Shown: piece after piece, positions 32,473-45,406 of the stretch
How positions within the stretch are numbered: position 1 is the stretch's first letter
How the letters are laid out: each line of letters opens with the position of its first letter
NCBI GenBank assembly: GCA_029717555.1
Contig: JAMDHS010000010.1
Span: 1 to 64,000, forward strand
DNA length: 64,000 nt
Source of the DNA: Peribolospora baueri
Lineage: Eukaryota > Basidiomycota > Peribolosporomycetes > Peribolosporales > Peribolosporaceae
Direction: 5' to 3'
Notes under the pieces: generated by a model
What the model was told of the DNA's origin: nothing
The model's database searches: none
The model's input: only the letters and a program-made list of their open reading frames with translations
Made by a program: the position numbers and the translations under genes

Positions 32473-34818
32473 CTAAGCCCTACTGTACATTCTTTGCAGC
32501 TGGTATCCCTCCGTCGTAGCATCTTTTATGGGACGAAGCGGGCCGGACCAACTCCTTTCCATCGGTGGCGGCGGACTATGCACGTCCGGCGTGAACGGCG
32601 TGAACGATGGCCTCTGGGAGCGGTCGGGATAGGTATTAGCGGCGTGGGACACGGGTAGAACGCCAGCGGCGGGAGACTTGTTTTCTTGGCCACCACCGCC
32701 GCCGCCCGTGTCATCGGCGGCCTTGGTCGCCGCCGATGGGTCGCCAACGCCTACGCGCGTGCCCCAACCGGTCTACAGAAAGGGAAAGGACGGTGAGCAT
32801 CGCGGGAAGGCAATGACGTCGCGCGACACGAAGGGAAAGCGTGCAAACAGAGCTCACTTCGTGGAGGGTCAGAGCGGCATAGAGTTTGAGAACGGCAAAG
32901 CAATAGCTGTTATGCGGAGCGCAAACATGATCGGGCCAGTCAGGAGCTGCTCCTACGACACGTACACCAACATCGAGAAAGCCAGTTGCACGAGCTGCAC
33001 CGAGAGAATCGGGGCCGCTACTTACCCGAACAAAATAAAAGCCGGTACGTAAATGATGTCCTGAGGTCGGAACCAGAGATGGGGCAGCAGTTTGGCAGTG
33101 CGGGTGATCATGAGCCACGTGAGGTAGGAGACGATGATATTCCAGGCGGGGAGGTGGTAGCCGCCTTGGGTGACGGGGAGATGTGCTCTTGAGATGAGAT
33201 AAATTACGAGGATGGGGCCGACAATGAGGGTGAAGGGGTTGACGAACCTGAAGAGCGGTTGCCGGCGTGACGATCAAGACGGAAGGGATGAAAGGCATTG
33301 AGACGAGAACAGGCGACGATGTCATCTCCTCCCCGCGTTCAACGCGCTACTCACTTATCAATCATGGTATAGGCCGTATAAGGATGCCTCTTCCAAACGT
33401 ATCTTTCGGTGAAGATGGAGCGAAAATCGGAGCGCCAGGTGTTCCTTGTCCATCGGAGCACTTGCTTGACGAATCGCCAATCAGGCTTCATGGTCGAGAG
33501 AAGCTCGGCCTCTTTGCATACCTGGGAGGTTATTTGACCAGGTTGAGGGAGCGGTCCGGGTGAAGGGAGTTTAAACCCATCAGTACCGGGCGCCCTTTTT
33601 GAAAGGTTTTCTCGTCCTCATGTCTTCCCGTACAGCTTCTCACCTGGATATACGTGTTCCAACCATGGCTGACCATCCACCTGGTCAGGAATTCTGGCAG
33701 TTAAATGAAGTCGCCATAAACAATCCGGATTGAAAAGAGCGAACCCAGATCTCATCAGGGACCCCAGCACGTGAGATAAAATAGGAGGACCGGAAAAGAC
33801 AGCCGGACTGTACCCACTGTCGTCGCCAGAGTTCAGGTGATATTTCCCGAGCCAGAAGTCGTGAGTGAACCCATGCAAGAACGCCGGGTCCTTGAGGATG
33901 ATGGTACGGTACGCGGCGGTACGACCGCTCAAGCAAGGGACGCCCCCGTCGATGTGTGTGGAGGCGGCGATCTCGATGTTGCGAATGGAGAGGCGCATGG
34001 CCGCCAGCACCTCCCACACGGTCATGCGCTTCCCGATGGGCTGCACGCGCTGGGACGTGCCCACGCCTCCGATCTTTTGGTCCTCGAAGCAGGCCAGGAT
34101 GTAGGGGAGCATAGTGGGAGGCCAGATGGCGTCGTCGTCGGCGAAGACGATGATGTCGGTCGTCGTGTTTCGGATGCCGTGCGCCATTTGGAGCCTTTTG
34201 TTCGCCTTGGAGGAGGCGTATGGGAGCCGAGGCCAAAGAAAGCAGGGCGCGACGGTGAGCCAGCGGGCAAACAAGTAGAAACGGTGGGACCCGCGCACAA
34301 GGTTTCCGGGCGGAGAAATTCCTGCGTGCGGAGCATGGGCAGACCGACGGGCTCACCTTGGGGACCGTGAGCACCCTGATCCTGGTGGGATCGACGGAAT
34401 CAGCGAGCTGTTGAAGCGGTTCCCTCATCTTCGTCTCGGTGACGACGATAATCTCCTTCGGCTCGCCGACCAGCCAGCTGTGCGCGGCCTCTCGAAACTC
34501 GTCGCCGGCATCGATGGTGGGGACGATGATAGTCACGTCCTCTCGCGCGATGTACGTCGGGTTCGGAGGTGGGGGGATGGGCTCGTAGATGAACGCCGCA
34601 GTGAGACGCAAAAGATACCAGAAGTAGCGGTAGAAGCCGATGAGGCCGAAGGGGATGACTGCGCGGAGGTAGGCGACAGAGGCAGGGCGGTGAGGAAGGC
34701 AGGACGAGGAGAGAGGACGGCAAGGGGGGCGACGTGGGCGACGATGCACTGACAGCTCGAGTGTGACTAGGAGTGGACACTCACAAACAGGAAACTTGTC
34801 GGCGGTGAGGTACAACAT
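32473..34818 (-). CDS. CPS1: Cps1-like family 2 glycosyltransferase (polysaccharide/hyaluronan synthase type)
   Basis: Eight exons: 34818-34785, 34658-34357, 34205-33818, 33693-33644, 33521-33355, 33247-33026, 32906-32858 and 32772-32473 (503 aa). There is an N-terminal membrane segment (FIPFGLIGFYRYFWYLLRL). The GT2 catalytic domain has IIVPTIDAGDEF, the metal-binding FADDDAIWPP (Asp135-137), GGVPCLSGRTAAYR, HLNSGDD, and the processive-synthase motif QVLRW (278-282). Three C-terminal membrane segments follow (FTLIVGPILVIYLIS, IIVSYLTWLMI, VPAFILFGYCFAVLKLY). Motif order and length match Cryptococcus Cps1 (about 490 aa), which is needed for hyaluronan in the capsule. A Gly-rich and Pro-rich cytosolic tail ends the protein. 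The polymer made here cannot be read from sequence. Confidence 0.9.
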
Positions 34819-35656
34819 CGTCGCACAACCTCGTACCTGATTCCGCCACGAAGCCTCTTGCTGGGCGCCACTTGCTGCTTTGCTTTTTCTTCTCGATTGT
34901 CGGGGTAGAAGAAGTGAGTGGGGATGGGACAAGAATGTCGAGAGGTCGATGGCCTGCTTGGCCTGTCGGGTAGGCGAGGGTGGGCAGGGACGCTCGTCGG
35001 TCCGGGTTGAGTCCGTCTTTCGTCCTCGCTGGTCGTCGACCCCGATTTGTATCAGTCCGGAAGCGCTGGGGGGGATCGACTGCGCGCCTGCGCCATTTCC
35101 GGGCGCAGCGGTTGGCTCGGAACAAGAAGGAGGGCGCAGCACCGACTCAAATTTTAATATAACCAAGGGTTTAACCGGACCGGTCCACCACGAGTCGTCC
35201 AGAAAAAAATGTTTTGCATGCCTCTCCTGCTCATATCCATGAAGGATCGCTCTCCTTGTACCGACCGACGCAGCATGGCAGGTGAGCGCCGGCGAAATCT
35301 CGTGTACCCCCGCGGCGGCGCGGCGCGGATCTCTGCTGCTGCTCGGTGGAGAGCAGGGGGAGAGCCCATGTCGCAACAGCGCAAGCAAAAGCGAAAAGGA
35401 AGCCGACCAAAGTACGAAAGAGATGTGTAATTCAGACAAATACAAATACAATCGCAGCTCGGAGGTTCTATCTCCCCAAGCTGCTACGTTACGCAACCCG
35501 AAAACTACATGAAATGACCACCGATACTGCGTGCCGACGGCCAGCGCGGCTTTCAAGCCACCCGGCGAGGGGTCTGACAGGGACACTGTCGCCTACTGAC
35601 AGTCCTAGGTGTTCCACTCTCCCGTCCCTTGCACTCCACCAAGCGTTAGCTAACCA
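34819..35656. promoter_or_regulatory. CPS1 promoter region / EAF6 3' flank
   Basis: Both neighbours are on the minus strand. The frame upstream of the CPS1 start stays open for a distance but lacks family similarity. I see no separate gene. Confidence 0.45.
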
Positions 35657-36556
35657 TTAATCCCCATCCATCTTACGTCGCTTGTTGTTCCCGCCACCGG
35701 CCCCCTTGGGTGTGTCGGCGCCACTGACATTCCGTCGCTTGGAGGCCAAGCTCTTGGACACGCTGCTGTTGTTGCCCGAGATGGTGTCGGCGGGGTCGGG
35801 CGTGGGAGAGGCGGATCTGCCTTCACCAGTTTTGAGGGCAAGGGACTAAGTAGGCGAGACAGTTGACAGACATGTTGGGAAATCGCATGAGCAATCCGGA
35901 AACAACGAGCAAGCCACAAGCGCCGAAGTACGGCCCTCGCGAGCAACGTTTACACGTCTCCTCGTACCCACGGCTAGTACAAAGGGCGCTCCCAAAGCTC
36001 ACCTTAGTATAGGTGGAACTGCTCCGACTGAACAACCTGTCGTCCTCTCGAACCTCCGTGTTCGCAGCCCCACCACCGCGCTTGCTGCTTCTCGAAGAAG
36101 AATCAGCACCAGCGGGTTGCGGCTTAAGGTACTGTTCGAAACCTTTAATAATGTTGCCCCCCGAATTGGCTGTCGAGGACAGGTAGGAGCCCTCGAAGGC
36201 GTAGATCTGGGACTCTAATTCAGCCTGACAGAAGCCGAGCGGGGACAGAGCCAACAAGGCGAGAAACAAAATAAGGTGACATATGTCAGACGATACATCA
36301 GTTCATCCATCCATTGCTCATCCGCCTGTTCACGCCGACGGCGGCCGGAGAGCGCCCCATGTTCAGGAGCGATACGCGTCCTGGAAAACGCGCAATCACT
36401 CACGAGGTTGCGATCGATCTGACGCTTCCGCGACAAGAGCTCCAGCAGGTGTTTCTTGGCCGCATCGTACTTTTTCGATCCATCCTCCTTATCCGACGCC
36501 AAGCTGCCCATCTGGGCAAATGCGGAGGGCGCCTGACTGGAGGCCGTGGAAGGCAT
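35657..36556 (-). CDS. EAF6: NuA4 histone acetyltransferase subunit Eaf6
   Basis: Three exons: 36556-36404, 36224-36003 and 35845-35657 (187 aa). The conserved coiled-coil core spans exons 1 and 2: KYDAAKKHLLELLSRKRQID, then RNLAELESQIYAFEGSYL and GNIIKGFEQYLKPQ. A basic, Ser-rich tail ends NNKRRKMDGD and carries SKRRN, a likely nuclear signal. In yeast Eaf6 is a shared subunit of NuA4 and NuA3. The length is somewhat greater than yeast Eaf6 (113 aa), through the tail. The gene is divergent from the ABCD transporter. Confidence 0.9.
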
Positions 36557-36924
36557 GGAGGGGTATATCCGAGCGTCGTAGGATCGTGTGCTGAACGGAC
36601 CGAGGGTAAGCCTGAGGATTAGGGTTAATGGGCCCTGATCACGTGCGCTGCATGTCACGCGCAAGTCGCCGTTCGGTGAGCACACGGGCCGGCAAGCCGA
36701 TGAATGGTCGACATCGCAGCTAGGCTGCGACTCACTCCGGACAATGCTTCTCAAGAAACGCACAACGCATTGCGTCCTGATCATCGCTCGTCTAATCTCA
36801 ACCGCAAGCACAGGTCCCTGAAGCCTCGTCGGCTTCTGTTCAATCACATCTGGAGCGAGAAGTCATTCCATTCCGACTTTTTCGACTCTCTCCCTGCCCC
36901 ACTCTCGAGGCCGATCCTGTCGCC
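36557..36924. promoter_or_regulatory. divergent promoter, EAF6 / ABCD transporter
   Basis: A 368-bp region between two divergent starts. It includes one telobox-like TAGGGTT at 36620-36626, about 65 bp upstream of the EAF6 start. Confidence 0.45.
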
Positions 36925-39900
36925 ATGCCGGTCCTCTCCAAGCTCTCCTCCCCAGCCGACCGGCTGAGGCCCTATCTCTCTCGAGTGCGCGAGGGATACG
37001 CCTCCAACCACGAGCTCATTCAGCGCGTACTTAACCTTTCCATGATCGCCTACTCTCTCATCGGCACGTACCGAGGGTTAAAGCCCAAGCCAAAGAAGAA
37101 GGGAAAGGCCAAGGCGAGCGGGGGAGAGGGAAAGGAGGTTGAGAAGAAGGGATCGGCGCCGATTGTGGAGGATGATGGAGGACGGGGAAGGGGAAGGAAA
37201 GGCAAAGGTAGAGGACCTCGCGTGGAGGTGAGTTGGTGTGTCGAGGTGTCTTTCGTAACCTCAGGGTATGATGGGCGTGAATGGTCACCTTTTCATCGGT
37301 TTCTCACGCACCGACCCACGTTTTTCCTTGCCCCGTCCCTCTTCATCCTCACTCAGGTGGATGCCCTCTTCTGGGACCGACTAAGCCGCATTCTCCGCAT
37401 CGTCATACCGTCATGGAAATCGAAGGAGGCGCTCCTGCTCTTTATGCATTCGGGTTTCCTCATCTTCCGCACCATGGTCAGTTTGTACGTCGCTGATCTG
37501 GACGGTGAGTGAGCTGGGACAGGTTTTTTCGGGTGCTAGGGGAAGCCGGCCAAGTTATAAGATAAGGACAGTATTGATGACGAGTCCGCGACCCTTTCCA
37601 ACTTATTGTCATCAGGTCGAATCGTCTCGGCCCTCGTTCGCGGTCGTGTCCGCGCTTTCCTTGTCGGCATCATCTGGTGGATGCTCGTTGCCATTCCAGC
37701 TACCTACACCAACTCCATGATCAGCTATCTTCAGAGCAAGCTCGCGATTGCTTACCGCACCCGCCTCACCGAAAGTGTCCACCATCTGTACCTCGATGAT
37801 ATGACTTTCTACAAGATCGGTGAGCTTCTGTTTTCTGAGATGGTGGTTGAGATGTCGAGCGTGACTTGAGCTGACCCCACTCCGTCGCCACCTTTTAAAG
37901 GCAACTTGGACGATCGCATCAAGAATGCCGACCAGTGAGTCAACGTGCGTCCTTCAAGGCTGCAAAGAGCACAGCTCTAATCCAAATTTTTTATCCCTTC
38001 GTTTGCTCGATTGTTTAGGCTCGTCACAGTCGATATCAACAAGTTTTCCAACTCACTCGCTGAGATCTAGTGCGTGCAAGATTTGCATTTGCGATTGCAC
38101 GCAAACGCGCCTTTGCTAAGCATTTCGACACCTCGAACATCTCGCCATGCTTCGAATGCAGCTCTAACCTAGCTAAACCCATATTGGACGTCATGCTTTA
38201 CAACTACCAACTGTCCAAGAACGGTAGGTTGGCGATTCTGCCGCGGCTACACTATAGAAGTTGACTGACGCGTGTTTCCTTGCCATGCAGTTGGTGCTGA
38301 GTCTCTCATCGGCCTCAGCGTCCTTGTCCAAGGGTCTGCCGCTCTCTGTAAGTCTGTCTTTCGTTTATACTGTCACTCGTAACTCCTCTGACCGAATCGA
38401 CGTCTCTTTCATTGTTCACAGTGAGAGCTCTCACCCCTCCCTTTGGCCAATACGCTGCTCGAGAACAAGAGCTCGAGGGCGAGTTCCGATTCACACACTC
38501 TCGCCTCATCGAGAACGCCGAGGAAGTCGCCTTCTTCTCTGGCCAGGACGTGGAGAAGAACGTGATTGAGCGCGGATACTTTAGCCTCATCAAGCACGTC
38601 AACCGCGTGTTCCGTATTCGTATTGTGCACGGGATGGTGGAGGAGGGGATCATCAAGTGGCTCTGGGGCAGCTTGGGCGTGAGCCTTTCTTCCATACTCT
38701 TTGTTTTCAGCTTTTGTATTTGGCTCACCAAATCGTTAATTGCGGCCCGGCGCTTTCAGCTGGTCATCTGCGCTATTCCTGTCTTCTTCAAGGTGCCTGG
38801 CGTCAAGGCCAGCGACCTCGGGAGCCGGACGGAAGGGTTCATCACCAACAGGTGGGCCTCAATCTTTATATGCCCCGCGGTTATTTCTATCGAGACCCGT
38901 TGGAAACGTGCTAACCCCATCATTCATTGCGTGCTCAAATCCATTCCAGGCGGCTTCTGCTTTCGTCTTCCGATGCTTTAGGTAGAGTCATGTATTCCTA
39001 CAAAGAGCTCCAGGAGGTGAGACATTTCGACCGATCGGCACGATTACTTTATTGTCACTAAACGTCTTCATCGTCTTTCAGCTTGCCGGTTACACCGCCC
39101 GCGTGGCATCTCTTCTGGACACGATGGAGGCCGTCAAGATGGGCAAGTTCGACAAGAAGCTCGTCAGTTCGGCGAGCATCGAGGAGAATGCAAAGGTCCT
39201 ACAAGGTCGAGGACAGATCTTGCACAGCGAGAATGACGAGATCGTCTTCGACGATGTGCCCATTGTTTCGCCCAATGGAGACATCTTGCTCAAGAGTCTC
39301 TCCTTTTTCGTCAAGCCCGGGGTGAGTGGCTTTTAATCAGTCCAAAAAAAGGAGTGTCTTTTGCTCGGGTCGCGTGCTTATCCTCTTACGTTTGTCGTCC
39401 TCGCCACCAGCAACACCTTCTTATTGTCGGTCCCAACGGATGCGGCAAGAGCAGTCTGTTCCGAATCCTCGGAGGACTATGGCCGGTGTATGGTGAGTCA
39501 TGCAGGCGCGCGTTAGTCCCCGTCTCCTGTGGTCAACTTCTGATCGTTCGTCCATATTCGCTCTATCTCTTCCAGGTGGTGTTGTAAAAAAACCACCGCC
39601 GTCTGACTTCACCTACATTCCTCAAAGGCCGTACCTTTCTCTCGGTACCCTTCGCGACCAGATCATCTACCCGAATTCGCACGCCGAGATGCTGGCTCGT
39701 GAGTAAGCGGATCAACGGCAACCTCCTAAATCATCCTGTCGTCCTCGATTTCTTTGTGTTGTCCATGTCCTAACTCACGCCTTTTGCCTACCGAACACAG
39801 GTGGCAAGACTGATGAGGATTTGATGGCCATCCTCGACATCTTGCAGATCGGCCACATCGTCGAGCGAGAGGGAGGCTGGGACGTTTCGCGCGAGTGGCG

Positions 39901-40476
39901 AGATGCGCTCAGCGGTGGCGACAAGCAGCGCATCGCTATGGCTCGGTTGTTCTACCACTCGCCAAAGGTGAGCGTCGCACCTCTATGTCTTCTTTGGAAT
40001 TGACGGACGCTAACTAGCTGCGTCCTCGTCCTTGTACTTCGCGAACAGTACGCCATTCTTGATGAGTGCACTTCTGCTGTCACCCTGGAGATCGAAAAAA
40101 CTATGTACGACCATGCCACCGAGCTTGGCATTACTATGATGACCGTCTCCCACCGCCCTTCTTTGTGGAAGTATCACAAGTGGATCCTTCAGGTGAGTTG
40201 CTGGAGAGCGTTAGTGATGAGACCATATATGGCGACCACGACGAGCTCGACAAGCCTTCTGATTGTTTCTATCCCGTCTTTCGTGCTTCGGCGACGTTTT
40301 CATCCCTTTCGTAGTACGATGGCCACGGTGGCTACGTTTTCACAGAACTCGATCCCGACCGTCGACTGGCGTTGCAAGAGGAGAAGCAAGCGCTGGACCA
40401 GAAGTTGTTGAACGTGCATAAGTGGGAGGAGAGGCTCCAAGAGCTCAAGGCCGCTGCGGCGGAGAGGGAGGCTTGA
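36925..40476 (+). CDS. peroxisomal ABCD-type half ABC transporter (Pxa1/Pxa2-like)
   Basis: Sixteen exons: 36925-37227, 37357-37504, 37616-37819, 37901-37934, 38019-38069, 38162-38223, 38291-38347, 38422-38678, 38760-38851, 38950-39016, 39082-39321, 39411-39492, 39576-39698, 39801-39967, 40049-40192 and 40315-40476 (730 aa). The N-terminus has a membrane segment, then a basic Lys/Gly linker. The ABCD membrane domain follows, with [21 protein letters not shown] and [20 protein letters not shown]. The ATPase domain has Walker [10 protein letters not shown] (512-520), signature LSGGDKQR (610-617), Walker B YAILDE (Asp634, Glu635) and a switch His ([10 protein letters not shown]). Such half-transporters dimerise in the peroxisomal membrane to import long-chain acyl-CoA for beta-oxidation. 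The partner gene is not in the window. At 730 aa it is shorter than yeast Pxa1 or Pxa2. Confidence 0.93.
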
Positions 40477-40779
40477 GCCATAGTACCTGTCTTAACATAT
40501 ATACACATGCCAGTAGTTACATGCAGTCTGTCTGGCCGATTGAAGCGTGTAGAATGCAGCAGGTCGCATGTACGGTGGCAGCCTAGCACTCAGTCAACCG
40601 TCCAGCGGACTGACGTCGCGAGACGTACGCTACGGCTGCGGCGCTGCCGGCGGCACGAGCAGCCGGCGGCAAACGCGCAGGTAATCGCACCTTCCGATAC
40701 GGGAGATGTCGTCCTCAGCTTATCTGGTGACTCTCTTCCGTCTCCTCTAGAGAGCTGCAGCAGTTGATCTGCTAGCGGC
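40477..40779. other. short intergenic region, ABCD / GT90
   Basis: A 303-bp gap between two plus-strand genes. It should hold the ABCD 3' end and the GT90 promoter. I see nothing distinctive. Confidence 0.4.
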
Positions 40780-43095
40780 ATGCATAGTGGAGGTCTCAAG
40801 AGGGGTGGGACTGCGAGGCGGTGTCTCGTCATCGCCGTCGCCGTCGCCGCTCTGCTGGCCACTCACTTCTTGCTCTCGTTCGTATTTCGATCGAGACTTG
40901 ACACGTCCCACAACCTCCCTTCGGCACTCGGTGGCACCTTCGTCGGTCCATCCAACCTTAAAATACATGCTATCTCAGCCCTCTCCGCTGCAGCCCAGCA
41001 GCACTGGTCCAACCTCCTCTCAGCGCAGTCCACCACGCTGCGTCAAGCCGTAAAGGAGTATCGGCGAAGATACGACCGCGACCCTCCCCGCGGTTTCGAC
41101 GAATGGTTTGCCTACGCCAAGGCTCGGGGTGTGCGGCTGATGGACGAGTACGACGGTATCCACCGCGATTTGGAGCCGTTCTGGCTACTCGACGCGAGCG
41201 AGCTGCGCAGACGCAGCGCTGAGGTCGCTCGACAAGTCCCTGGCATGGCGGTAGTCAGGCTGAGGGAGGGCAAGATAACGGGCTCGACGGCGAAGTGGGG
41301 CGATCAGGCGAAGGCGTTTGCAGCTTTGATCCATCCTTTCCAGGATCGGTTGCCGAACGCCGTGTTCGTTGTCAATGAGATGGCCGACGGAAGAGTGCTC
41401 GTGCCTTGGGAGAAGATGCAGTCTTATCTGAATATCAGTGCGTTTTTTTTCGAACTATGCCGTATTTGAAGTGCTTTTCTCACGGACGCGTTGCCACGCA
41501 GCACGCGATGAGCGCAAAGAAGCTCAGAGGCGCGGCCTCTCCTCAATGATCGATGACTTCAAGCCAGAATGGCACGCCTCCGAAAGCGTCTGGGAGGCAT
41601 TTCGTCATACCTGCCTTCCCTCAGCGCCTGCTCGGCGCTTGTTGCGTGCGTTCCGGCAACCTGGCACCCCTCATTCGAACCAGGTCTCCTTCCCAGTCCA
41701 GCGAACCGAATTGCCGTCGTCCTCTCAATATTTGTTCAATGTTGGGGTGCCGAAGCCGGATGTGGCTTTCCTTCCTGTGGCGGAACATGATTTCTCATTC
41801 TGCGACCACCCATGGGCGCAAGTGCTGCATGAGCACTTCTCTTCCAGAGCCCGCACGATTTCCAGTCTCTACCCCATTTTTTCCGGCGGAAAGGCGCCGG
41901 GATACAGCGACATCGTGATCCCTTCTTATCATGACCTCACAGCCTCTGACCACAAGTCAAAGCCATGGTCGGACGCGGATTACCTCGCTTGGACGGACAA
42001 GGCGGCTCGTCTATACTGGCGTGGCAGCAGCTGGCACGGCACGAGGTCAGGCTCGGAGCATGGTCCACGGGAACGCCTTGTGCATCTGGCAAACGACAAG
42101 ACGAACGATGTGAACGTGACGCTTGTGCATCCTTCCTCATCCGGCGCCACATCCTCTCCGTGGAAGGTATGGAAGCACGCCTCCTCCGAACCCCCTACCA
42201 TGGCAAGTTCAACCGTGCCTCTTGCCGAGCTCAACGAGGCGATTATGGACATCGCCTTTACGGATACCTTGGGTCTGAGCTGCGAACGAGCGAGCGAAGG
42301 GGGGCATTGTGACACTTCCATCCGCTCGGGTAGGCTGCGAATCGAGCAGCCTGGAAAAGAGAGGAGCGAGGTCCAGAATAATAAATTCCTTCTCGATGTG
42401 GAGGGCCAGGGTAGCAGGTGGGTCGACGTTTGTGCACGCATTCTCTACCTCCGCTTGTTCTCGCTTGCTATGCGCTCGACTCTGATCTGATGATGAAGCT
42501 AATCACTTGAATCACGTTTTACCGCGCCAGTTCCCAATTCTTGACCCTTCTCGAACACCGTGGCGCCGTGGTCAAAGCGACGGTGTATAGGGAATGGTGG
42601 GCGGATAGGATTCAGCCGTGGTGAGCGGTGCAGCTGTCTTCTGTAGCTCAGTCGCGGACAGTTGGTAACATCGCTGATCCTTTCCCTCTCCGCTTCCGTC
42701 CATGATCGCTAGGTTACACTTCATCCCGCTCTCTTCGACATTCGCGGAGCTTTACAACATATACGCATACTTTGCCGGTGTCCCCTCATCTCTCTCACTA
42801 CCAGACCAAAGCGGGAATGCCGCAAACGGTGCCTCGAGCGGCGATGAATCTCTTCGTAGGATTGCCTTCGCTGGACAAAACTGGAGGGACACGTTCGCGC
42901 GTAGAGAGGACATGGAAGGTGAGAAAACAGGGGCTTCTTCTTTACTGAGTTCAGCTCGTTCCATGGAAACAATTAGACATTAACTGGTGACCCGAACCCG
43001 TATTTCCCTACCGGTCAGCATACGTATACCGCCTCTGTCTTGAATGGGCTCGGCTGCTCTCTGACGACCGTGAGGACGCGAGCTTCCGCGGTTGA
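40780..43095 (+). CDS. CAP10-like family 90 glycosyltransferase
   Basis: Five exons: 40780-41437, 41502-42417, 42531-42620, 42713-42918 and 43019-43095 (648 aa). It is a type II membrane protein: a short cytosolic basic start, then a signal-anchor (CLVIAVAVAALLATHFLLSF, about residues 15-34) and a lumenal part. The GT90/CAP10 features are FDEWFAYAKARGVRLMDEYD, the VPWEKMQSYLNI region, YSDIVIPSYHD, KAARLYWRGSSWHGTR, the core NNKFLLDVEGQGSRSSQFLT, YREWWADRIQPWLHFIPLS, and ELYNIYAYFAG. Members include Cryptococcus Cap10 and xylosyl- or glucosyltransferases of the Golgi. The donor and acceptor cannot be read from sequence. A likely role is glycan or capsule-like polysaccharide building. Confidence 0.9.
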
Positions 43096-43348
43096 GCATG
43101 CGTCGGCATTCGCCCTTACTTCCTCTGTCGTCGTTAATTAACGTTTGCCTCTTGCAAGTGGATTGCGCTGCGTACCGTTCATGTACAGTCTAGATGTGTC
43201 CGTCATAGAACATTGCCCAGCTCCTAATAATAAGAGGGTTCGTGAGCTGTTCGCCGCAGTTCGCTGCGGCGAGGAAGAAGCACCTCAATCAGGCGGCTGG
43301 TCTGAACTCTTTTGTGATCATCGCATTCCTCTTCGTCAAGCTTCCAAA
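43096..43348. promoter_or_regulatory. RRP40 promoter region
   Basis: A 253-bp gap between the GT90 stop and the RRP40 start, same strand. It is AT-richer around 43130-43235. An ATG-less in-frame extension upstream of 43349 shows no family similarity, so 43349 is taken as the start. Confidence 0.4.
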
Positions 43349-44599
43349 ATGCACGTCGTCCTCCCAGGTGACCCAGTCTCCGTAGAAACCTCCACTTCGG
43401 CTGCCAGCACTTCCGGCTCCTCCAACGTTGCCGCCCTTGGCCCGCGGACGATAAAGCTGGGCCCAGGCCTCCTCCAGCTGTCGGCGCGTGCCCGATCGAA
43501 ACAGAGGGCGCTGGACGAGGGCGAGGGCGACAATGCCACCCCAAGAGTCATTGCTACGAAAGCGGGCGTGCTTGGACATGTCGCGCAAGGTACCAAGTCT
43601 GAAGTGAGGGAACGGGAGAAGGCGGATCGGTGGTGGGTGGAGACGAACACCAAAAGAGTGAGTGGCCATGTTTTTTCTTTCTCAGTCGAGACGGCCTGTC
43701 GAGTGCCGTCTTCCTAGGCCATCCTTCCGAGGCAGAGATCCCCATTTGACAACGAACATTTGTCGATTATTACGATCGCTGCATCCTATGTAGTACGTCC
43801 CCGCCGCATCAGATAGCGTTGTCGCCTCCGTAGCTTCACGAGGATCTGAAGTGTATTCCCTCTCGCTAGGATCTTCCACCCCGGGCACCCTATCCGTGCT
43901 CGCTTTCGAGGGTGCGACGAAGCGCAATCGGCCCAACCTCAAGGTCGGGTCGGTGCTATACGCAAGGGTCACGCTCGCGGAGCGCGACGCTGAGCCCGAG
44001 CTGACCTGTGTGGTGGGCGACGCGGCGAAGGCGGAAGGGTACGGGGAGCTCAAGGTACCCGAGAGGGAGGAAGGCGTTTGCATGGTCTTCCGATGCAGTC
44101 TTGGTTTGGCTCGCAGGTGCGTGGGTCGCAGAGGCGGAAGGGACGGTGCACGTGTGGTGAGAGCGCCACACATCGATTGCCGTTGACACGCCTTTTGCCC
44201 TCGTATCTTCTTCAATAATCCAGCTTGCTCGACCCAGGCCACCCGCTCTTGCCGTCTCTGGCGAGGCACTTCCCCTTCGAAACCGCCATTGGCTTCAACG
44301 GTCGGATATGGGTACGGGCTGGGAACGTTCGGCATGTGATCGCTTTTGGTCGCGTCCTGGATGCGGCAGACAGAGTGCAGCCTCGCTCCAAGGCGCAAGT
44401 GGCGGCGTCCATGGCTAGTAAGGCGGCAAAGAGGAGAGCAAGGAAGCGCAGGGCGGAGGAGATGGACGTCAGTGACGAAGAGGGCACACAGGAGGAAGAA
44501 GATGATAACGAGACGGATCTGGGCGTCCAGGCCCCGGCGGTGGGTCGTGGTGTGCTGAGCGACAAAGAGATCAAGCGCATCGTCGAGTTGTATATTTGA
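43349..44599 (+). CDS. RRP40: exosome complex cap subunit Rrp40
   Basis: Three exons: 43349-43657, 43794-44116 and 44224-44599 (335 aa). It has an N-terminal domain (VLPGDPV, IKLGPGLLQL, VIATKAGVLGHV), an S1 RNA-binding domain (RYVPAASDSVVASVASRGSE, NRPNLKVGSVLYARV), and a KH domain with GYGELKVPE, FRCSLGLARSLLDP and FETAIGFNGRIWVRA. A basic then acidic C-terminal extension follows. Rrp40 is one of three cap proteins of the RNA exosome, which degrades and processes RNA 3' ends in nucleus and cytosol. The acidic tail before the final ELYI makes it longer than yeast Rrp40 (240 aa). Confidence 0.93.
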
Positions 44600-45361
44600 G
44601 ACTATGAGACTGCCTGCCCAATCCTTGTCCACAGACATTGATTGATGCGCAGTCGGTGTCGAGCCCAAGCCACCACCAGGCCGTCCGTCGAAAAACAGAT
44701 TGAATGAAAGCTGGCATGCGAAGCAGTCAAAAAGACCGGAACAATATTCCCTTTCGTTCCGCAATGCGCGCATCAGGAACACTCCTGGACGTCTACCGGC
44801 ACCCGCCTTTTGTCAGCAGTGGCCTACCTGCCAGGCGGGCAGTGGCGTTCCTGCTGTCTGCCTCTGCCTGCTGCATCGAACCTACGGGACGGCAACCCTA
44901 ACGCTAGACAGTCGTGACTGCGGCGAGTAAGGCTGCGGCCATCGAGGGCGCGCCTGTCCTTATAAGCGAACATCGGGGTTCACATTTTCTCTTCTGCAAA
45001 CACCAGCGTCCATGTCAAATTCCGTTCAATCCCGCTTTTCTTTTCTCCCACGGGTGAACGTGCCGAAGCGGCGCTGACATCGAAAAGCCCCATTTTGCTC
45101 GCCTCCACACGATATTCTTTTTTGTTTATCGTGGTTGTCCGCTTGAGCGCTTCCCGGTGCTTCTAAGTGCCCTCTCATATGTCCCCCGCCCTTCTGCTCT
45201 CGCTCTTGCTTTTTTGCGAGGGAGAACGGAAGGCAAGGGCGGGGACGGGCCGGTGGTCTCCAACATCTTTCCCCCCCCCCCCCAAAGGCCTTGTCTTTTC
45301 ATTCGCGTCTTTCTTTCCGAGCTGGGTACGTTCGAACTGGACAGGGCTGAGGAGGCAGTCG

Positions 45362-45364
<3 letters not shown>

Positions 45365-45406
<42 letters not shown>
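45365..45406. repeat. poly(T) run
   Basis: About 42 consecutive T followed by T-rich sequence. Its length suggests either polymerase slippage in sequencing or a true homopolymer. Confidence 0.95.
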
